Position numbers and translations under genes: made by a program. A DNA stretch of 64,000 bases from Niebla homalea (taxonomy: Eukaryota > Ascomycota > Lecanoromycetes > Lecanorales > Ramalinaceae), in contig JAHGAU010000010.1 in the NCBI GenBank assembly GCA_019925105.1, positions 496,001 to 560,000 of the forward strand, in the 5' to 3' direction. How positions within the stretch are numbered: position 1 is the stretch's first letter; each line of letters starts with the position of its first letter. The notes beneath the pieces are model-generated. The model saw only the letters and a program-made list of their open reading frames with translations, searched no databases and was not told the DNA's origin. Positions 1 through 14,200 of the stretch are shown here, one piece after another.

Positions 1-2621
1 ATATTAACGGTATTACGTATTTTAACCCTATATTAATAAATAAAATAATAATATAAGATATAATAATTAAAACAATTAATAAATTAAAAAAAAATAAAGC
101 CCCGGGACCGAATAAAATCTTTAATAGATTCTTATTAATAATAATATTATTATTTAAGAAGGTCTTTATTTATTTTTTTTAAGTATACCTTAATATTAAT
201 TATTATTTACGTAAATTTAAGGAAATAAAAACGATTATCCTTAAGAAATTTATTAAAATAGATTATTTTAAAATAAAGTCTTATAAATTTATTATACTCC
301 TTTATACGTTAAAAAAGGTTTTAAAAATAATAATAATAGAAATCCTTAACGATTATATAAAAAACTACGGACTTCTCCCCGATTAATAAATAAAAGTAAA
401 AAGAAATTAATTAATAAAAATAGCCCTTAAAGGATTAATTAATAACGTATATACGGTATAAGGTTACGGGAAGAAGTATATTATAAGTTTTTTTTTTTTC
501 TTAATATTATAAGTATTTTTAATAAAATAAATTATTAAAGGTTACTATATAACTTAAAAAAAAAAAGATATTATCTTTCTTAATTAAATAAATAAAGAAT
601 TTCTTAAGTAATTAAGCCACGTTAATTAATTTAAAATAAAAGATAAACTTAATAAAGCCCGTTATAACGGGGATTTTTTAAGGATTTTTTTTTTTTTATT
701 ATTCTTATTCTTTAACGGTTTATTAATGAAAGAGTTTATTAAGTTAAAATAAAAGGTTTAAGTTAAAAACTTTATTAACGACGTTTATTTTTTAATTTAT
801 AATACTTTTATACGTATAAATCATCTGGAATTAAAATAAGCTTATAAAGTTTATCTTTAATAAGTGAGAATTTACGGGGTTTAATTTATACTATATAAGT
901 ATAAACTTATTTATATAATTAAAAGCTTAAAGTTATATAATACAATAATTATAATAAACTTGAAGAAAATTTTAATAAAACCGGATATTAATATTAAAGT
1001 TTTTAACCTTTAAATAAATAAAAAACTTAATTAAAAAATTATATAAAAAGGTTTAAAAGAAAATAATTTTATAAGAAAAAAACTTTATTTATTTTACTAT
1101 ATCGATATAAGGAGTTACGTTATAAAAGGCTTAAAGTATTTATTAAGTTATAATAAAATTAATTATAATATATATTATAATTATTTAATATATACCTAAA
1201 AGTATTCCGGGATATAAGAAAAAGTTTATTTAAATATTATAGAAAGTTTAAAACCGGTATTTAACAATAATTAATAACATTTATAAAATAACCTTTATTC
1301 CGGTATTAAAGTTTAAAATCTTTATATTATTAATTAAAATCTTATTAGATTAAATAATTACTTAAATAAAATTAAAGAAATATATATATTTAATTATAAT
1401 AATAAGAAACGGATAGATCCGTTAGAATCTTAATAAACTTTAAGTTAAAAAGAGTAAATTAAAGATATTTATCCCCTTTTTTATTAAGATAAAATAGGAA
1501 TAAATTAAGAAAAAAGTTAATCTTACCGGTATCCCGGAAGTTAACTTAAGTATATATAAACTTTTATTAAGTATAAAAAAACCGAAATTAAAGGTATTTA
1601 AAGAGCGAAGGTTATAATAATTACTTTATAAACTATAATAAAGTAAATTAAATATTAATAAAAATATAAAAACTTTATATTTTAAAGTTATTATTACTTA
1701 ATTTTTAACGATAAAAAGATTATTAATAAATATTTCCGTTATTATAATATTATAAAAAAGGGTAATAACGTATTAACGATTTAATTCCGGGTAGATAAAA
1801 ATAATTTAACTTATTTTTTATTTATTATATATACCGGAAGTCGGATAAATGCCGGATATAAATATAAATAAAGAAAATAAAATATTATATATATCCTTAT
1901 TTTTTATTTTTTATTTACGGAAATTAAATTAAAACTTATCGTAAAAGTTAATACTTATAATTACCGTTAAATATTATTTATAAAGTAAAATATCTAGGTA
2001 AGTATTAAATTTATAATATTTACCGGATTATTATTATAATTTAATTTTATTATAAAGATAAATAAAGTTATTAAAAACCTTATAAAGAAAACCCGTTATC
2101 GGCTAAAAGGGAAAAAAAAAAGCAGAAATTAATTACATTAATTATATAAACCAAAAAGCATTTTTTATAATTATAAAGATATAATAATAAACGTTTATTA
2201 AAAATCTTTAAAAGAATTAACGGCAATAATAATATAAGAAAAATATATATTAAATACGCAAGTATTAATAAGGATATTTAAAGGCATTACGTAAAATTAA
2301 AGCAATATAAATATATAAAAGAATAAAAAAATAATAAGTTTAAAAATAACCCTTATAAAAATATAATCGTAATATTATAGATTTTCTTAAGGGAATTAAA
2401 ATATAAGAAGTATATAAATAAATTATTATTTTTTAAACAGCTATTAATATCCTTTATTTTAAAGGATAAAAAGTAAAAGCCTAATAAACGCCGGTTTTTA
2501 TTCCAACGTTATAAGTATTAGGTTTTTACGGTTATTAATAAGGTTAAAAGGCCGCGTATTAAGGAACGCCGGAATTAATTTAACTAGATCCGTAGTATAA
2601 ATCAATCAATCAATCAATCAA
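1..2621 (+). mobile_element. LINE-type retrotransposon, partial 3' part (copy D), RIP-mutated
   Basis: This is the downstream part of a non-LTR retrotransposon read on the plus strand, running in from beyond the left window edge. Around 330-760 the broken frame still reads like a fungal LINE reverse transcriptase: a conserved RT-like stretch with the pattern 'LLP..Q....N.....LIK.ALKGLINNVYT..G.GKKY', followed by 'NLKKKRI..SLIK.I..FLSN'. The element ends with the tail (ATCA)n at 2601-2620. The sequence just before the tail (GGAACGCCGGAATTA...) is the reverse complement of the 3' end of the minus-strand copies at 3087, 10240 and 34143, so this copy lies in the opposite orientation. Many TAA/TAG stops replace glutamine codons. 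It is not functional. Confidence 0.85.
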
Positions 2622-3086
2622 AATATACGCCCTTAAAGCCGATTTTGCTCTTTAAACTTTTTTTTTTCTTCTAGTTTATTAATTTTAATTAATTTTTTTA
2701 TTTTTTAATTTAATTTTTAAGTTTTTTTTATTATTTTTATATTTAAATAAATTTAACTTAATTTCTTCTTTTAATATTATTATGTTTTTATAATATAATT
2801 TCTTATATATTAATTTTTAACGTATTTTATTTAACGGGCGTATTTAAAATTTAAGCAATTAAATATTCTCTTTATAAATAATATTTTTAATCTTTAATAT
2901 CTTTATTTAAATCTTAAAATTAACCGTAATTAACTTTACTTATAAAAGTCTTAATAAAATATTATGGTTTAAGTTATTTTTTAATATTATAAACATTTAT
3001 ATTGATTCAATTATTCCTATAATTTAAATATTAAATATAATTTATATATAAAATAATATAAAGTCTTTATTTATTATTAATATATT
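2622..3086. other. AT-rich spacer between two LINE copies
   Basis: About 465 bases separate the tail of the plus-strand LINE copy from the tail of the next, minus-strand copy, so the two elements are tail to tail. The stretch is T-rich and RIP-like. I see no gene and no recognisable element in it. Confidence 0.6.
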
Positions 3087-6000
3087 TGATTGATTGATTG
3101 ATTGATTTATACTACGGATCTAGCTAAGCTAATTCCGGCGTTCTTTAATATTCGGCTATTTAGCTTTATTAATAACCATAAAAAACCCGATATCTATAAC
3201 GTTAAGAATAAAAATTAATATTTACTTAACCTTTATTTATGTTTTAAAAATTAAGAATATTTATAATTATTTAAAGAATAAGAATTTATTTATACGCTTT
3301 TTTAAGAAAACCTATAATATTACGACTGAATTTATTTAAGGGTTACCTTTAAATTTATTACTTTTCCGTTATTTTACGGGTTTATTTAATATTAAAATTT
3401 TAAAATTCCGATTATATTATTAAATATTTTTACCGATACGTATATTATTATTATTTTATTTATATGACTTTATTAATTAATATAGTATTACTTTTTATGC
3501 CGTTCCGGTATTTATAGTTCCCTTAGCTTTTTACTAGGTATAGTTTTTCCGTTATTACTTTTTACCCTTAAGTTAACGGCGAGGTTTTTTAATTAAATTT
3601 TCGATTACTTTATTTATTTCCTTAATTAAGTTAAATTATAATAATAAGCCCGTAATTATTATAAATTTAATAATTACTTTAATACCCTTTTTATTAATAA
3701 ATATTTAACAATAATTATTAATCCTTATTTTTTTAATTAATTTTAATTTAAGCTCCTTAAATAATAAATAGGAGATTAATATATATATAACGTTTTACTT
3801 TTATTATTTATATTCATAATTAACGTTAATCCGGTTATTAACGTATATAATAAAAAGGAAATAAGTTAAATTATTTTTATTTATCCGGAGTTAAATTATT
3901 AGCGTATTATTACCTTTTTTTATAATCTTATAATACCGGAAATACTTATTAATAACCTTATTATTGTTTAACGTTAAATACTATCGCCCTTAAGGGATTA
4001 ATTCTTTATATTTATATTAACGTTTTATTTATTTTTTTATAATTTATAGGGTAATTATTATTAATTTTGCTTTTATAATTTTTTTTTTCCCGCCGTTTTT
4101 ATTTTAAATAAAAGTTTATATATTCTTATATTAACTTCTTAAACGTAAATTAGGTTAACTTCTTTTTTAATTTACTTTAATTTAACTTCCGTAAAAAGGA
4201 TAAATACCGTTTTTTTACGCTTATTTATTTAAGGTTTCTTATAGTTCTAATAAATACGTTTATTTTTTATTAACGTAATTAAATTTATACTTTTTTTAAG
4301 TTTTATTTAAGTAATTATTTAATTTAAGGTTAACTTTATTAATAATATAAAGATTTCAGATTTTAATACCGGAACGGAAGTTACTTTATATACTTTACTT
4401 ATTATTCTTAAGTATCGGTTTTAAACCTTCTATAATTATCGGACGGGTTTTTTCCTATATTTAAACGTATTTTTAAATATATATTAAATAATTGCCGTAT
4501 ATATTATTATAAGCTTTATAACCGTTTAATAAACGGTTTTAACCTTCTATAAAGTAACTTCTTATATTAATACCGTAAAGCAAATAAGGCTTTTCTTTTA
4601 TAAAATTATTTTTTTAGATTTTTTTATATAATTTTTTTAATTTAATTTTTATTAATTTATAAATTAAGTATTTTAATATTAACTTCCGGTTTTACCGTTA
4701 TATTATTTAAGTTTATTATAGTTATTATATCGTATAGCTTTAGGTTCCTTATTATATAAATAAATTTATATTTATATAGGGTAAATTAAGCTTTATATAT
4801 TTTTATTTATTATAAATAAACTTTATAAGTTTATTTTAACTCTAAATAATTCATATAAATAAATATATTATAAATTAAAAAATAAATATTATTAATAAAG
4901 CTTTTTATTTAAACTTTTACTTTAATTTTATTAAGTTTTTAATAAGTAAATTTTTAAAGAATAAGAATAAAATTAAGGAAATAAATAACCCTTAAAGAAT
5001 CCTTATTATTATAGGCTTTATTATATTTATTTTCTATTTTAAATTAATTAACGTCGCTTAATTATTTAAGAAATTCTTTATTTAATTTATAAAGAAAAAT
5101 AAAACCTTTTTTTTTCCGTAAATTATATAATAACCGTTAATAATTTATTTTATTAAACGCCTTTATAATATTTAAGGAAAGAAGACTTATAATATACTTT
5201 TTCTTATAACTTTATATTATATATATATTATTAATTAAGCCTTTAAGAACTATCTCCGTTAATTATTTTTTTTATTTTTATTTATTAATTAAAAAATAAC
5301 TTATATTCTTTTTACGTAATTACTTAAGATCTTTACGATTACCGTTTTTAAAGCCTTTTTTAACGTATAAAGGAATATTATAAATTTATATAACTTTATC
5401 TTTGAATAATTTAACTTAATTAACTTCTTAAGGATAATCGTCTTAACCTCCTTAAATTTACGGGAATAATATCCTATATTAAGATAAATTTAAAATAGGT
5501 AAATAAAAACATTTCTGAATAATAATATTATTATAAATAAGAATTTATTTAATATACCGCTAAATTTAAGGGTTTTATCCTTTTTTGGTTTATTAATTAT
5601 TTTAATTATTATTTCTTAAGTTATTATTTTATTTATTATTATTAATTTAAGATATATTATACCGTTAATATTTATTAAGTTAACTTCCGGTAATAAGGGA
5701 AAAAACGCCTTTTTAAGAGTTTTAATTTTACCGTTAAAGGTATTCATTACCGTACCGTTTAATCTTCTTAAAGGTAAAAACTTAAAGATAAGTTTAAGTT
5801 TTTTACTTTATTCTTTACCGTATTTTATTAATTTTTAAATATTATAAGGGGAAACCGTTAAGTTATATATTATAGTCCGGAAGTACGTTTATTTAGCCTT
5901 TTAAATAATTCTTTCCTTTTCTTTTTAAGTTTTTTTTAATTATTAAAATATTTCCTGGTTTTTATATTTAATAATTTATTTTATAAGCGCTTTTACTTTT

Positions 6001-8870
6001 ATAGTTATTTTTATATACTTTTTATTTTAATAAGTTTTAACTTTTTAAAATAACTTTATTATTAAAATTATAACGTTAATTATTTTATTTAAAGTTTTTA
6101 TTATCCCTTTTATGAAACGGTTAATTTATTTTTTATTATTAAACCAAAAGAACTTTATTAATTAAAATATTACCTTTATTGTTTTTATAAATATTTTAAC
6201 TTCCTTAACCGTTTTTTATATTTATTCAAATAATAAAAGCGGAATTATATTAACGGATTAATTTAAGGTCGTTTATATCGGGACGTAATTTAAACCGTAT
6301 TTTAAGCCTTTTTAAGGTCCGTATATTATAATTAAATTAATAATATTTTTTAAGCTGAATATTAAATTAATTATAATCTTAAGTTTACGGTTTTCTTATA
6401 TAATAGCCTTTTTTAACGTTAATAATATGAAATTAAATTATATAATAATTATTAATAATTCTTTAAATTCAGTATAATTAATTATATAACCGTTTTTATT
6501 CTATTAAATATAATAAAAATTAAAGTTCTTTATTAAGAAATACTTATTAAGTATAATTATAATATCCTTAAATAACGGGATTATAAAAGGTTTTTTCCTA
6601 TTGGCCGGTAACGGATTATACGTATTATAAATATTTAAATTACTTTTAATATCCCTTTTTTATATAATCCGGAATATATATAAGTTCCCTCCGTAATAAA
6701 TAATATCTTAATTATTTATATTTAACCTTTTATTAATAAAGAAATATATTTATGTTATCTTATTACCCTTAAAAATTAAATAAAAAGTATTTCCCAAATT
6801 AATTAAAGAATAAATATACGGATTATATAACGGTTCTTATATCATTATAATATTAATATCCTTTATTTTTTTAAATTTAAATATTAATATTATAACTTTA
6901 ATTATTTCCTTATATATATTATATTATATTATTTTTAAAAGCCTAAATATATTAAATATTAACGTCCGTTAAGTTTTTTTTATTGACTTTTATTTATATA
7001 AACTGTTTTTCCTTAAAATTAAACGTTATTTATTTTAATCTTTTTATTATAATAATAATCCCGGTTAAGCGGCCGGCCTTAAAAGTTAATATTATTATAA
7101 GCTTTTTTTTTTTTACGTTATTAATTATTATGTTTTATTTTTTTTTTATTTAATAAACTTTATTTACGTCTTAGGATTATTTTTAATTACTTTATTAATT
7201 TAAGTTTATATAAGTTATAAAGTTAAACCTTAATTATTATTTTAATTTCCTTACGTTAAGTTTCCTTTACTTTTATTATATATTATAAGTTTTACGCTGA
7301 GTAATTATTATTATTATACGCTATATATTTTAATACGTTTTTTATTAAACCCTTTATTATTAAGTTAACGTATTCATATATATTATACCCTTTAATATAT
7401 ATTACGTACTTTATACTATTAAGGTACCTTATAATAATATACTTATACCTTTAATATTTAAAGTACTAATAAATATCCGTTATCCGGTCTTAAAATCTTA
7501 TTAATTTAAAAGATTTACCCTTTATTCCCTTTTTATTAAAAATATTATTATATATCCTTATTAATTTTACGCTTAGGATAACCGTAAAGTATTTCTTTAT
7601 ACGATTAAAAACGTTTGGTTTTTTTTTTTTATTATAAAGGAAAACTATAATTAATAATCTTTAATCCAAAGTAAAAACCATATTCTCCTTTTTTATCCGC
7701 CTTAAAGTAGTTTCCTTTTTTCCTTTATAAATTTTATTAAATATATCTTATTTATTATAATAACGAATGATTACCTTAATATTTTTACCGTTTTATACCC
7801 TTTTTTACCGGTTTATCCTTTTAATTTTTCTAGCTTTTCCTTCGTTTTTAATAAGGTTATATTAAGGAAAATATTCCCGCTTTATAGTTTACGTATTATA
7901 ATAATTTATTCTATTAATAACTTTTTTATTACCTTAAATACTTTTATTAATTATAATAGGTTTATTATTACCATTATATTCCTCTTTTTTTTACCCGATA
8001 ATTATACGGTTATTATCTTTGTTTTCTTTAATATCGCTGTTCTCTTTTTTGTTTTTATTTCCTTTACCGTTAATATTAATATTATCCTTATAACCTTTAT
8101 TATTTAGCTTATCCCCGCTCCCTTTTTTAAAGCCTTTTCCGTCGCTCCTTTACTTTATACGTATCCTCTTTATCTCTTTTCGCCTCCGTCCGCCGGCGCT
8201 TTTATTATTACCCTTTAAGCTCTATATAGCCTCTTTAACTCCCTTAAATCTCTCCTTATATTTATATAAAAGTTTTTTACTCTTTATAGCCCGATTTATA
8301 ATATTGGCTAGGTTTTTAACATAATATCCTTTTATATAATTATAAAGAGGCCTTTTAACGCCTTTACCGTTTTTTCTTTTTTTATTTTTCCCCCGCGTAT
8401 CTAACGGTTACCTTTTTTTATAACCTATTTTTATCTATTTAATATCTCCTTATTTTTATTTAATTCTTTTTTAATTTATATATACTTAATAAGGCCTTTT
8501 ACGTTTCCGCTTATTCTTTATCCGTCCTTACGTACCGTCTTTATCCCCTCCGCTTTTTATTTATTACCTTTTATAATAATATTTTTACGCGTTATATATA
8601 TCCTTTTATATATTTTTTATTAATTATAAACTCCCTATTTAATTTAAGGCTTTTTTATCTCGTATTTATTATGTTATTTATATAATTTATTACCGTTCTT
8701 ATTAACCTAGGCCGTTTACCCTTCCTTTCTTTTTATTTTTATTATTATTTTACTTCCGCTTATTATATTTAAGGTATTATTCTTATTATTACTTAAGTTA
8801 TATACGCGTATATCGTTTCTGACCTCTGGGGTCCCGTTATTCGTCGCCATTTTCTCAAAATCTTCATTAA
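3087..8870 (-). mobile_element. Full-length LINE-type retrotransposon (copy A), RIP-mutated
   Basis: The element is read on the minus strand. Its 5' end is marked by an ATG at 8850 that opens a short conserved N-terminus (MATNNGTPEV) and its 3' end by the (TGAT)n tail at 3087-3107. The distance from ATG to tail is about 5.76 kb, essentially the same as in copy C (5.77 kb), so both are close to full length. Downstream parts contain the same broken RT frame as copy D. The order expected for the family is ORF1, endonuclease, reverse transcriptase. I recognise the RT and the ORF1 start; the endonuclease was not traced. The 5' boundary is uncertain by some tens of bases because I could not settle a target-site duplication. 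Stops from C-to-T change are everywhere. Confidence 0.85.
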
Positions 8871-10227
8871 ATATATATAAACTCACTTATTAATTTATTA
8901 CGGCGTAATAATAATTAAATTATAAAAGGTTTATTATTATTTTAAATTTTTTCTTTTTCTTTCCTTAATAGTCTTAATAATTTTTATAAGTATATTATAT
9001 ATAAACTTTAATTACAATATTTAATTAATATATAAAAATAGCTTTTATCCGCCTTTTCATTATTATTATAGTAAATTATATTAATTATACGTAAATATTT
9101 ATATACTTAATATAATAATAATCCGTAATAATAATAAATAAATATATATTAATATAACGTAAATAAGAAAAAAAAGTAAGTATTATTTTAATATTTTAAC
9201 GTATAATACTTATATAATATAATAACGTTTTATTAATATATTATAATAAAAGTATATTTATAATTAAATAAAAATTAATAATATATAGGTACCCCGTATT
9301 TTATATATTTTTTATAGAATAAGCTTTATATTTATAATATTAATCCTTATAACCGATATAAGTTTAAAGGCTATAATAACCATTATTATATTATAAGATT
9401 ATATCGTTATTAAAGCGTTAACGTTTTAATTAAATATAGTTCCCGGATAAGCTTATTAAGAAAATATATAAGATAATATATAAACTTAATCGGGCATTAC
9501 GGCCCAAGAAAGATCTTATTTATTATATTAATACGATAAACTCCTTTATAAGTTTAAAGTTTAACGTAAATTATATAAATATATAAAAGCAATACGTTAT
9601 ATAATTAAGCCGGCGTATCGCCGTATCCAATTAAAAGCTTATAAGTCGATAATGGCCCTTAAGGGGGAAGTAAAGAGGTAATTATTTTAAACTTTTACCG
9701 CGGAAGCAGAGGTTATTAAATTTAAAGTAAAAATATATACCGATATAACGATAATTTAACGTTAACGTTAATATATTTTAAATAAAAAGTAATATAAAAA
9801 AAACCGGGCTTCTTTTATTAAGCGTCTTATTAATTATTTTAAATTTAAGGGCTTTAAAACGGATAAAAACAAAAAAAAGGATATAAAGATAAAAGAGGTA
9901 TAACTTATTTTAATGGCGGTGGCTAAAAGGTCGGTTTTAATTCCGGAAAATAATAATTCCGGAACGTATTAAAGAGTTTTTTAATTCGTTAATATTAAGG
10001 TTAAATTAACCTTAAAATAAAAAAAAATAAAAGGGTAAAGTTATTATGTTCCGTTTAATCCGTTAATACTTATCAGGCTTTAAAAGCATAAAAAAAAAAG
10101 AAGAAAAAGAAAAAGGAAAAGGCCCGTTATATTAATATAATAACGTTATAGATTATTTTTATTTTTTTCATATATATTATAGGTATTTAACGTTTAACAT
10201 TCAGGTACTTATAATTTATATATTATT
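8871..10227. other. RIP-mutated stretch, element type not identified
   Basis: This stretch lies between LINE copies A and B. Positions 9440-10140 keep a little more GC than their surroundings and end in an A/G-rich run (10085-10120), but no reverse-transcriptase, integrase or transposase motif could be read. The last ~80 bases before 10228 resemble sequence around 21770-21880 and are probably part of the gypsy element (its terminal region) into which LINE copy B inserted. I see no gene. Confidence 0.45.
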
Positions 10228-10239
10228 AAATAATAATAT

Positions 10240-11264
10240 TGATTGATTGATTGATTTATACTACGGATCTAGCTAAGCTAATTCCGGCGTTCCTTAATAC
10301 TCGGTTATTTAGCCTTATTAATAGCCGCAAAAAACCCGATATTTATAACGTTAAGAATAAAAACCGGTATTTACTTAATTTTTACTTATGTTTTAAGGGC
10401 TAAGAGTATCTACGGCCATTTAAAGAGTAAGAATTTATTTATACGCCTTTTTTAAGAAAACTTATAATATTATAACCGAATCCACTTAAGGATTATCCTT
10501 AAATTTATTGCTTTTCCGTTACTTTACGGGTTTATTTAATATTAAAATTTTAGAATTCCGATTATATTATTAAATGTCCTTACCGATATATATATTATTA
10601 TTATTTTATTTATATAATTTTACCGACCAATATAATATCGCTTCTTATACCGCCTTAATATTTATAGCCCCTTTAGCCCCCTACTGGGTATAGTTTTCCC
10701 GTTATTGCTTTTTATCCTTAAATTAATGGTAAAGTTTCTTAATCAGGTTTTTAACCACTTTTTTTATTTTTTTAATTAAGTTAAATTATAATAATAAGCC
10801 CGTTATTATTATAAATTTAACGGCCGCCTTAATACCCTTTTTATTAATAAGCATTTAGCGATAATTATTAATCCTTACCCTTTTAATTAATCCCGGTTTA
10901 AGTTCTTTAAATAATAAATAAAAAATTAATACGTATATAACGTTTTACTTTTATTATTTATACTTATAATTAACGTTAATCCGGTTACCGGCGTATACGA
11001 TAAAGAGGAAGTAAATTAAGCCGTTTTTATTTATCCGGAGTTGGATTATTAACGCATTATTATTTTTCCTTATAATCCTATAACGTTAAAGATATTTATT
11101 AATAACCTCGTCGTTATCCAGCGCCGGGTATTATCGCCCTTAAGGGATCAATTCTTTATATCTGCGTTAACGCTCTGTTTACCTCCCTATAGTCCACAGG
11201 GTGATCGCCGCTGATTTCGCCCTCGCGGCCTTCTTCTCCTCCGCCGCTCTCGCTTCAGGTGAGA
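10240..11264 (-). mobile_element. 5'-truncated LINE copy (copy B) with 12-bp target-site duplication
   Basis: Only the last ~1 kb of the LINE is present: the (TGAT)n tail at 10240-10256 followed by the same 3' region as copies A and C. It is bounded by the direct repeat AAATAATAATAT at 10228-10239 and 11265-11276, a target-site duplication of the length expected for target-primed reverse transcription. Truncation at the 5' end is the usual LINE outcome. The 5'-most ~120 bases (11140-11264) are GC-rich and keep CA/TG. The aligned positions in copies A (around 4010-4120) and C (around 35070-35160) show T or A instead, which makes the RIP changes directly visible. Confidence 0.9.
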
Positions 11265-11276
11265 AAATAATAATAT

Positions 11277-14200
11277 AAATATATTATTATAGCCCTTAAG
11301 ACGTTAATTAAATTATAATATATTTTAATTGATTTTTAATCGTTAATATTTTAATTTTACCTTTTTTCAATTTAATATTAATTTATTAATAAGCGCTTTT
11401 AAGTATTTATAATTTATTTTTACGCTTTTATATTTACGGTATTATTATACTTATAAATTAACTATTATAATTATAATAAATAAATAAACGTTATTATAAC
11501 GTTAATTATATTAAACGTATTATATTTTATTAAATAAAATTATAATAAATCCTTAATAACTTTCGTAAAAAAAAGCGTATTAATAAAGGAACCTATAATA
11601 TTAATTATTATATATAGTTATTAATTATAATATAGAACCCTTAATTATTATAGCGTTAATTTTATATTTATCTCCTTTTTTTTAACGTTATTCTATTATA
11701 TTACTTCTATAACTTTTATACGTTATTTAAATTACCCATTAAAATTTATTAATTATATTTAAAGATTTAATTAAGTTACTTAATTTTATATTAAATACCC
11801 TGGGAGTTTTTAATATAATCCGTAATTTCTTTAATTTTTTATTTTTTTTATTATCGATAAGTTTTAAGGAATATATTATCGCTTTTATTATCTTATCGTT
11901 AACTTAAGTATAATATAGTTTAAAAAAGGAAATATAAATCGTAAAATAAATATAATAACTTATAAAGAAAAAAAAAATATTATACTTATTATCCAATTAT
12001 ATCGTTAATTTTAAAAGGTTTAATAAATTAAAATATAAGTTTCTTATTTAATTATTTAAGTTTAAGGTTTTTAATATTTAATATTATTAAATTATTAACG
12101 TTATATAACTTTAATTAATATTTTTTATTATAGGTTTATTTAATTAATTTTAATATATAATATTATTATTCCGTTAATTTCTTATGAATTTTATTTAAAA
12201 TTTTAACTTTTTCTTTTATTATAAATGCCTTTTCCTTAATAAGTTTATCTTTAAACTTAAAATAGATTTTAAAATTATATTTATAATTAACGTAAAAAGG
12301 GTTATATTTTAAATTTAAATAATATATATTTATATAAAAATATTTAATTATAAATAATAAATTTATTTAATTCACCTATTTTAAGCCGGCGAATATTCTT
12401 AAATATTACTTTATTCCTTAATTTTAACGTTCGGTTTATTTATTAATTTAAGGGTAAAATACGATATTAAGTTTATATATTATCTTTAAATAATAATATA
12501 TTAAACTTTAATAATTACTTATAAAAATTAAGCTTTTATCGGTAACGATCCCGTTTAATATACCGTACTTAAGGAATACCTCCTTAAATAATAATTTAAT
12601 TAACATAACGGTATTTATGTTTTTTATCGTAAATAAATAATAATATATCTTTATATAGTGGTTTATAATTATTAAGATTAAGTCGTAAACTTACTTTTTA
12701 TATTTATTAAAAAGTAAATTAATAATAAAGTTTATAATTAACTTTTTCTAAGGCTATATTAAAAGAAAAAATTAAGTTAATTCGCCGTAAAAATAATAAC
12801 GGTATACCTTAACTTTTTAATATATATTATATATCTTAATATAGTCCGTTACTTAGACTTTTAAACCGTTTTAAAAATACTTTTAGGTTAATAACTTATA
12901 AAATTTATTAATACCAAAATAACCCGTTAACTTATTATTATAATATTTATTATTTAGTTCCTCTTAAACTACTCCGTTTCTAGGGACGTATAACCGGTTA
13001 TTATACTTCATGAAACCGGTTGGGTTAATACTTTAAGCTTTATTAAGTTATGAATAATTTTTAACCGGCTTAATAGTAACTTCCTTAATTTTATAAATAA
13101 ACTTATTATTAACCTATAAATCTTTAATAAGTTATTATATTAAGGCTAATTTTTTATAAGCGTTTTTAAGTAATTAATATATTTCCTTCCGTAAAATAAT
13201 AACTTAAATACCCCTAATATAAGTAAAAGCGTATAACTTCTAATTATAGCCCGTTAACGTTCTGGTAACTTTTTAATTAAAGAATAAGCTTATTCTATAA
13301 CGTAAGTAAAAAGGTAATATTAAAAGGTAAGATTACCTTATAATTTAAACGTTTTAATAATAGATTAATAAAGTTTATTTTACCTTAATAATAAAATATT
13401 TTAAAGTTATAATTAATAAGTTTTAAGGTTTATTTAATTTAACGTAAGCTTAAAGCTGGCTACTTTATAAACTTTTAAAAATTATTATAATCTATTCATA
13501 CTTAAATAATTTTAACGTTTCCTTTTAAGTAATAACGTTATTGCTTAAACGTTATAACGATAATAAAAAGTTTTTAATTATATATTTTATAATTTTATTT
13601 AACGGATTATATTTTCCGGGATTAATAAATTCTTAAATATTAATAACTTTCCTTAAACTATTAAGATAAAATATTAATAATAATAAAATTAAATATATCG
13701 GTCTTTACCTATATCCCCTTTTCTAAGTTAAAGTAACGGAATAATAACATATTATTAAATATATTACGTAACTGGTTAAATGCCGTTACTATTATGTTAT
13801 TTTACTTTAATAATTTAGCCTTCTTTCCCTTTTTATTACCTTTAAGTAAACTTATTAAAGATTTAATTATCCTTAAATACTTATAAATAAAACGTTTATA
13901 AAAGTTAGAAAACCTTAAAAAGACCTAAATATCCCGGTAAGCTTTTAGGGTAGGTTAATCTTTAATTGCCTTAAATATTCCTAATTTATTTATATCTCCT
14001 CTATAAAAACCATGAATTTTAAGAACTTAATTTAAGTAATATTAAATTAATATTTCTTCAGGTTAATATAAAGTTAAAATTAATATAGTTAATTAAGGAC
14101 TTATTTAATATAACGTTAATATTCTACCGGTTTTTTATTAAAGATAAAGATATTATTAAAATAAATTATATAGGTTATATTAATAAAACCGGTAAAGGCT

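Noticed and set aside
3087..3110. (TGAT)n runs as microsatellites of independent origin or as telomere-like repeats
   Set aside because: They recur always at the same end of the same LINE sequence in four copies, so they are the element's 3' tail. No TTAGGG array is present in the window.
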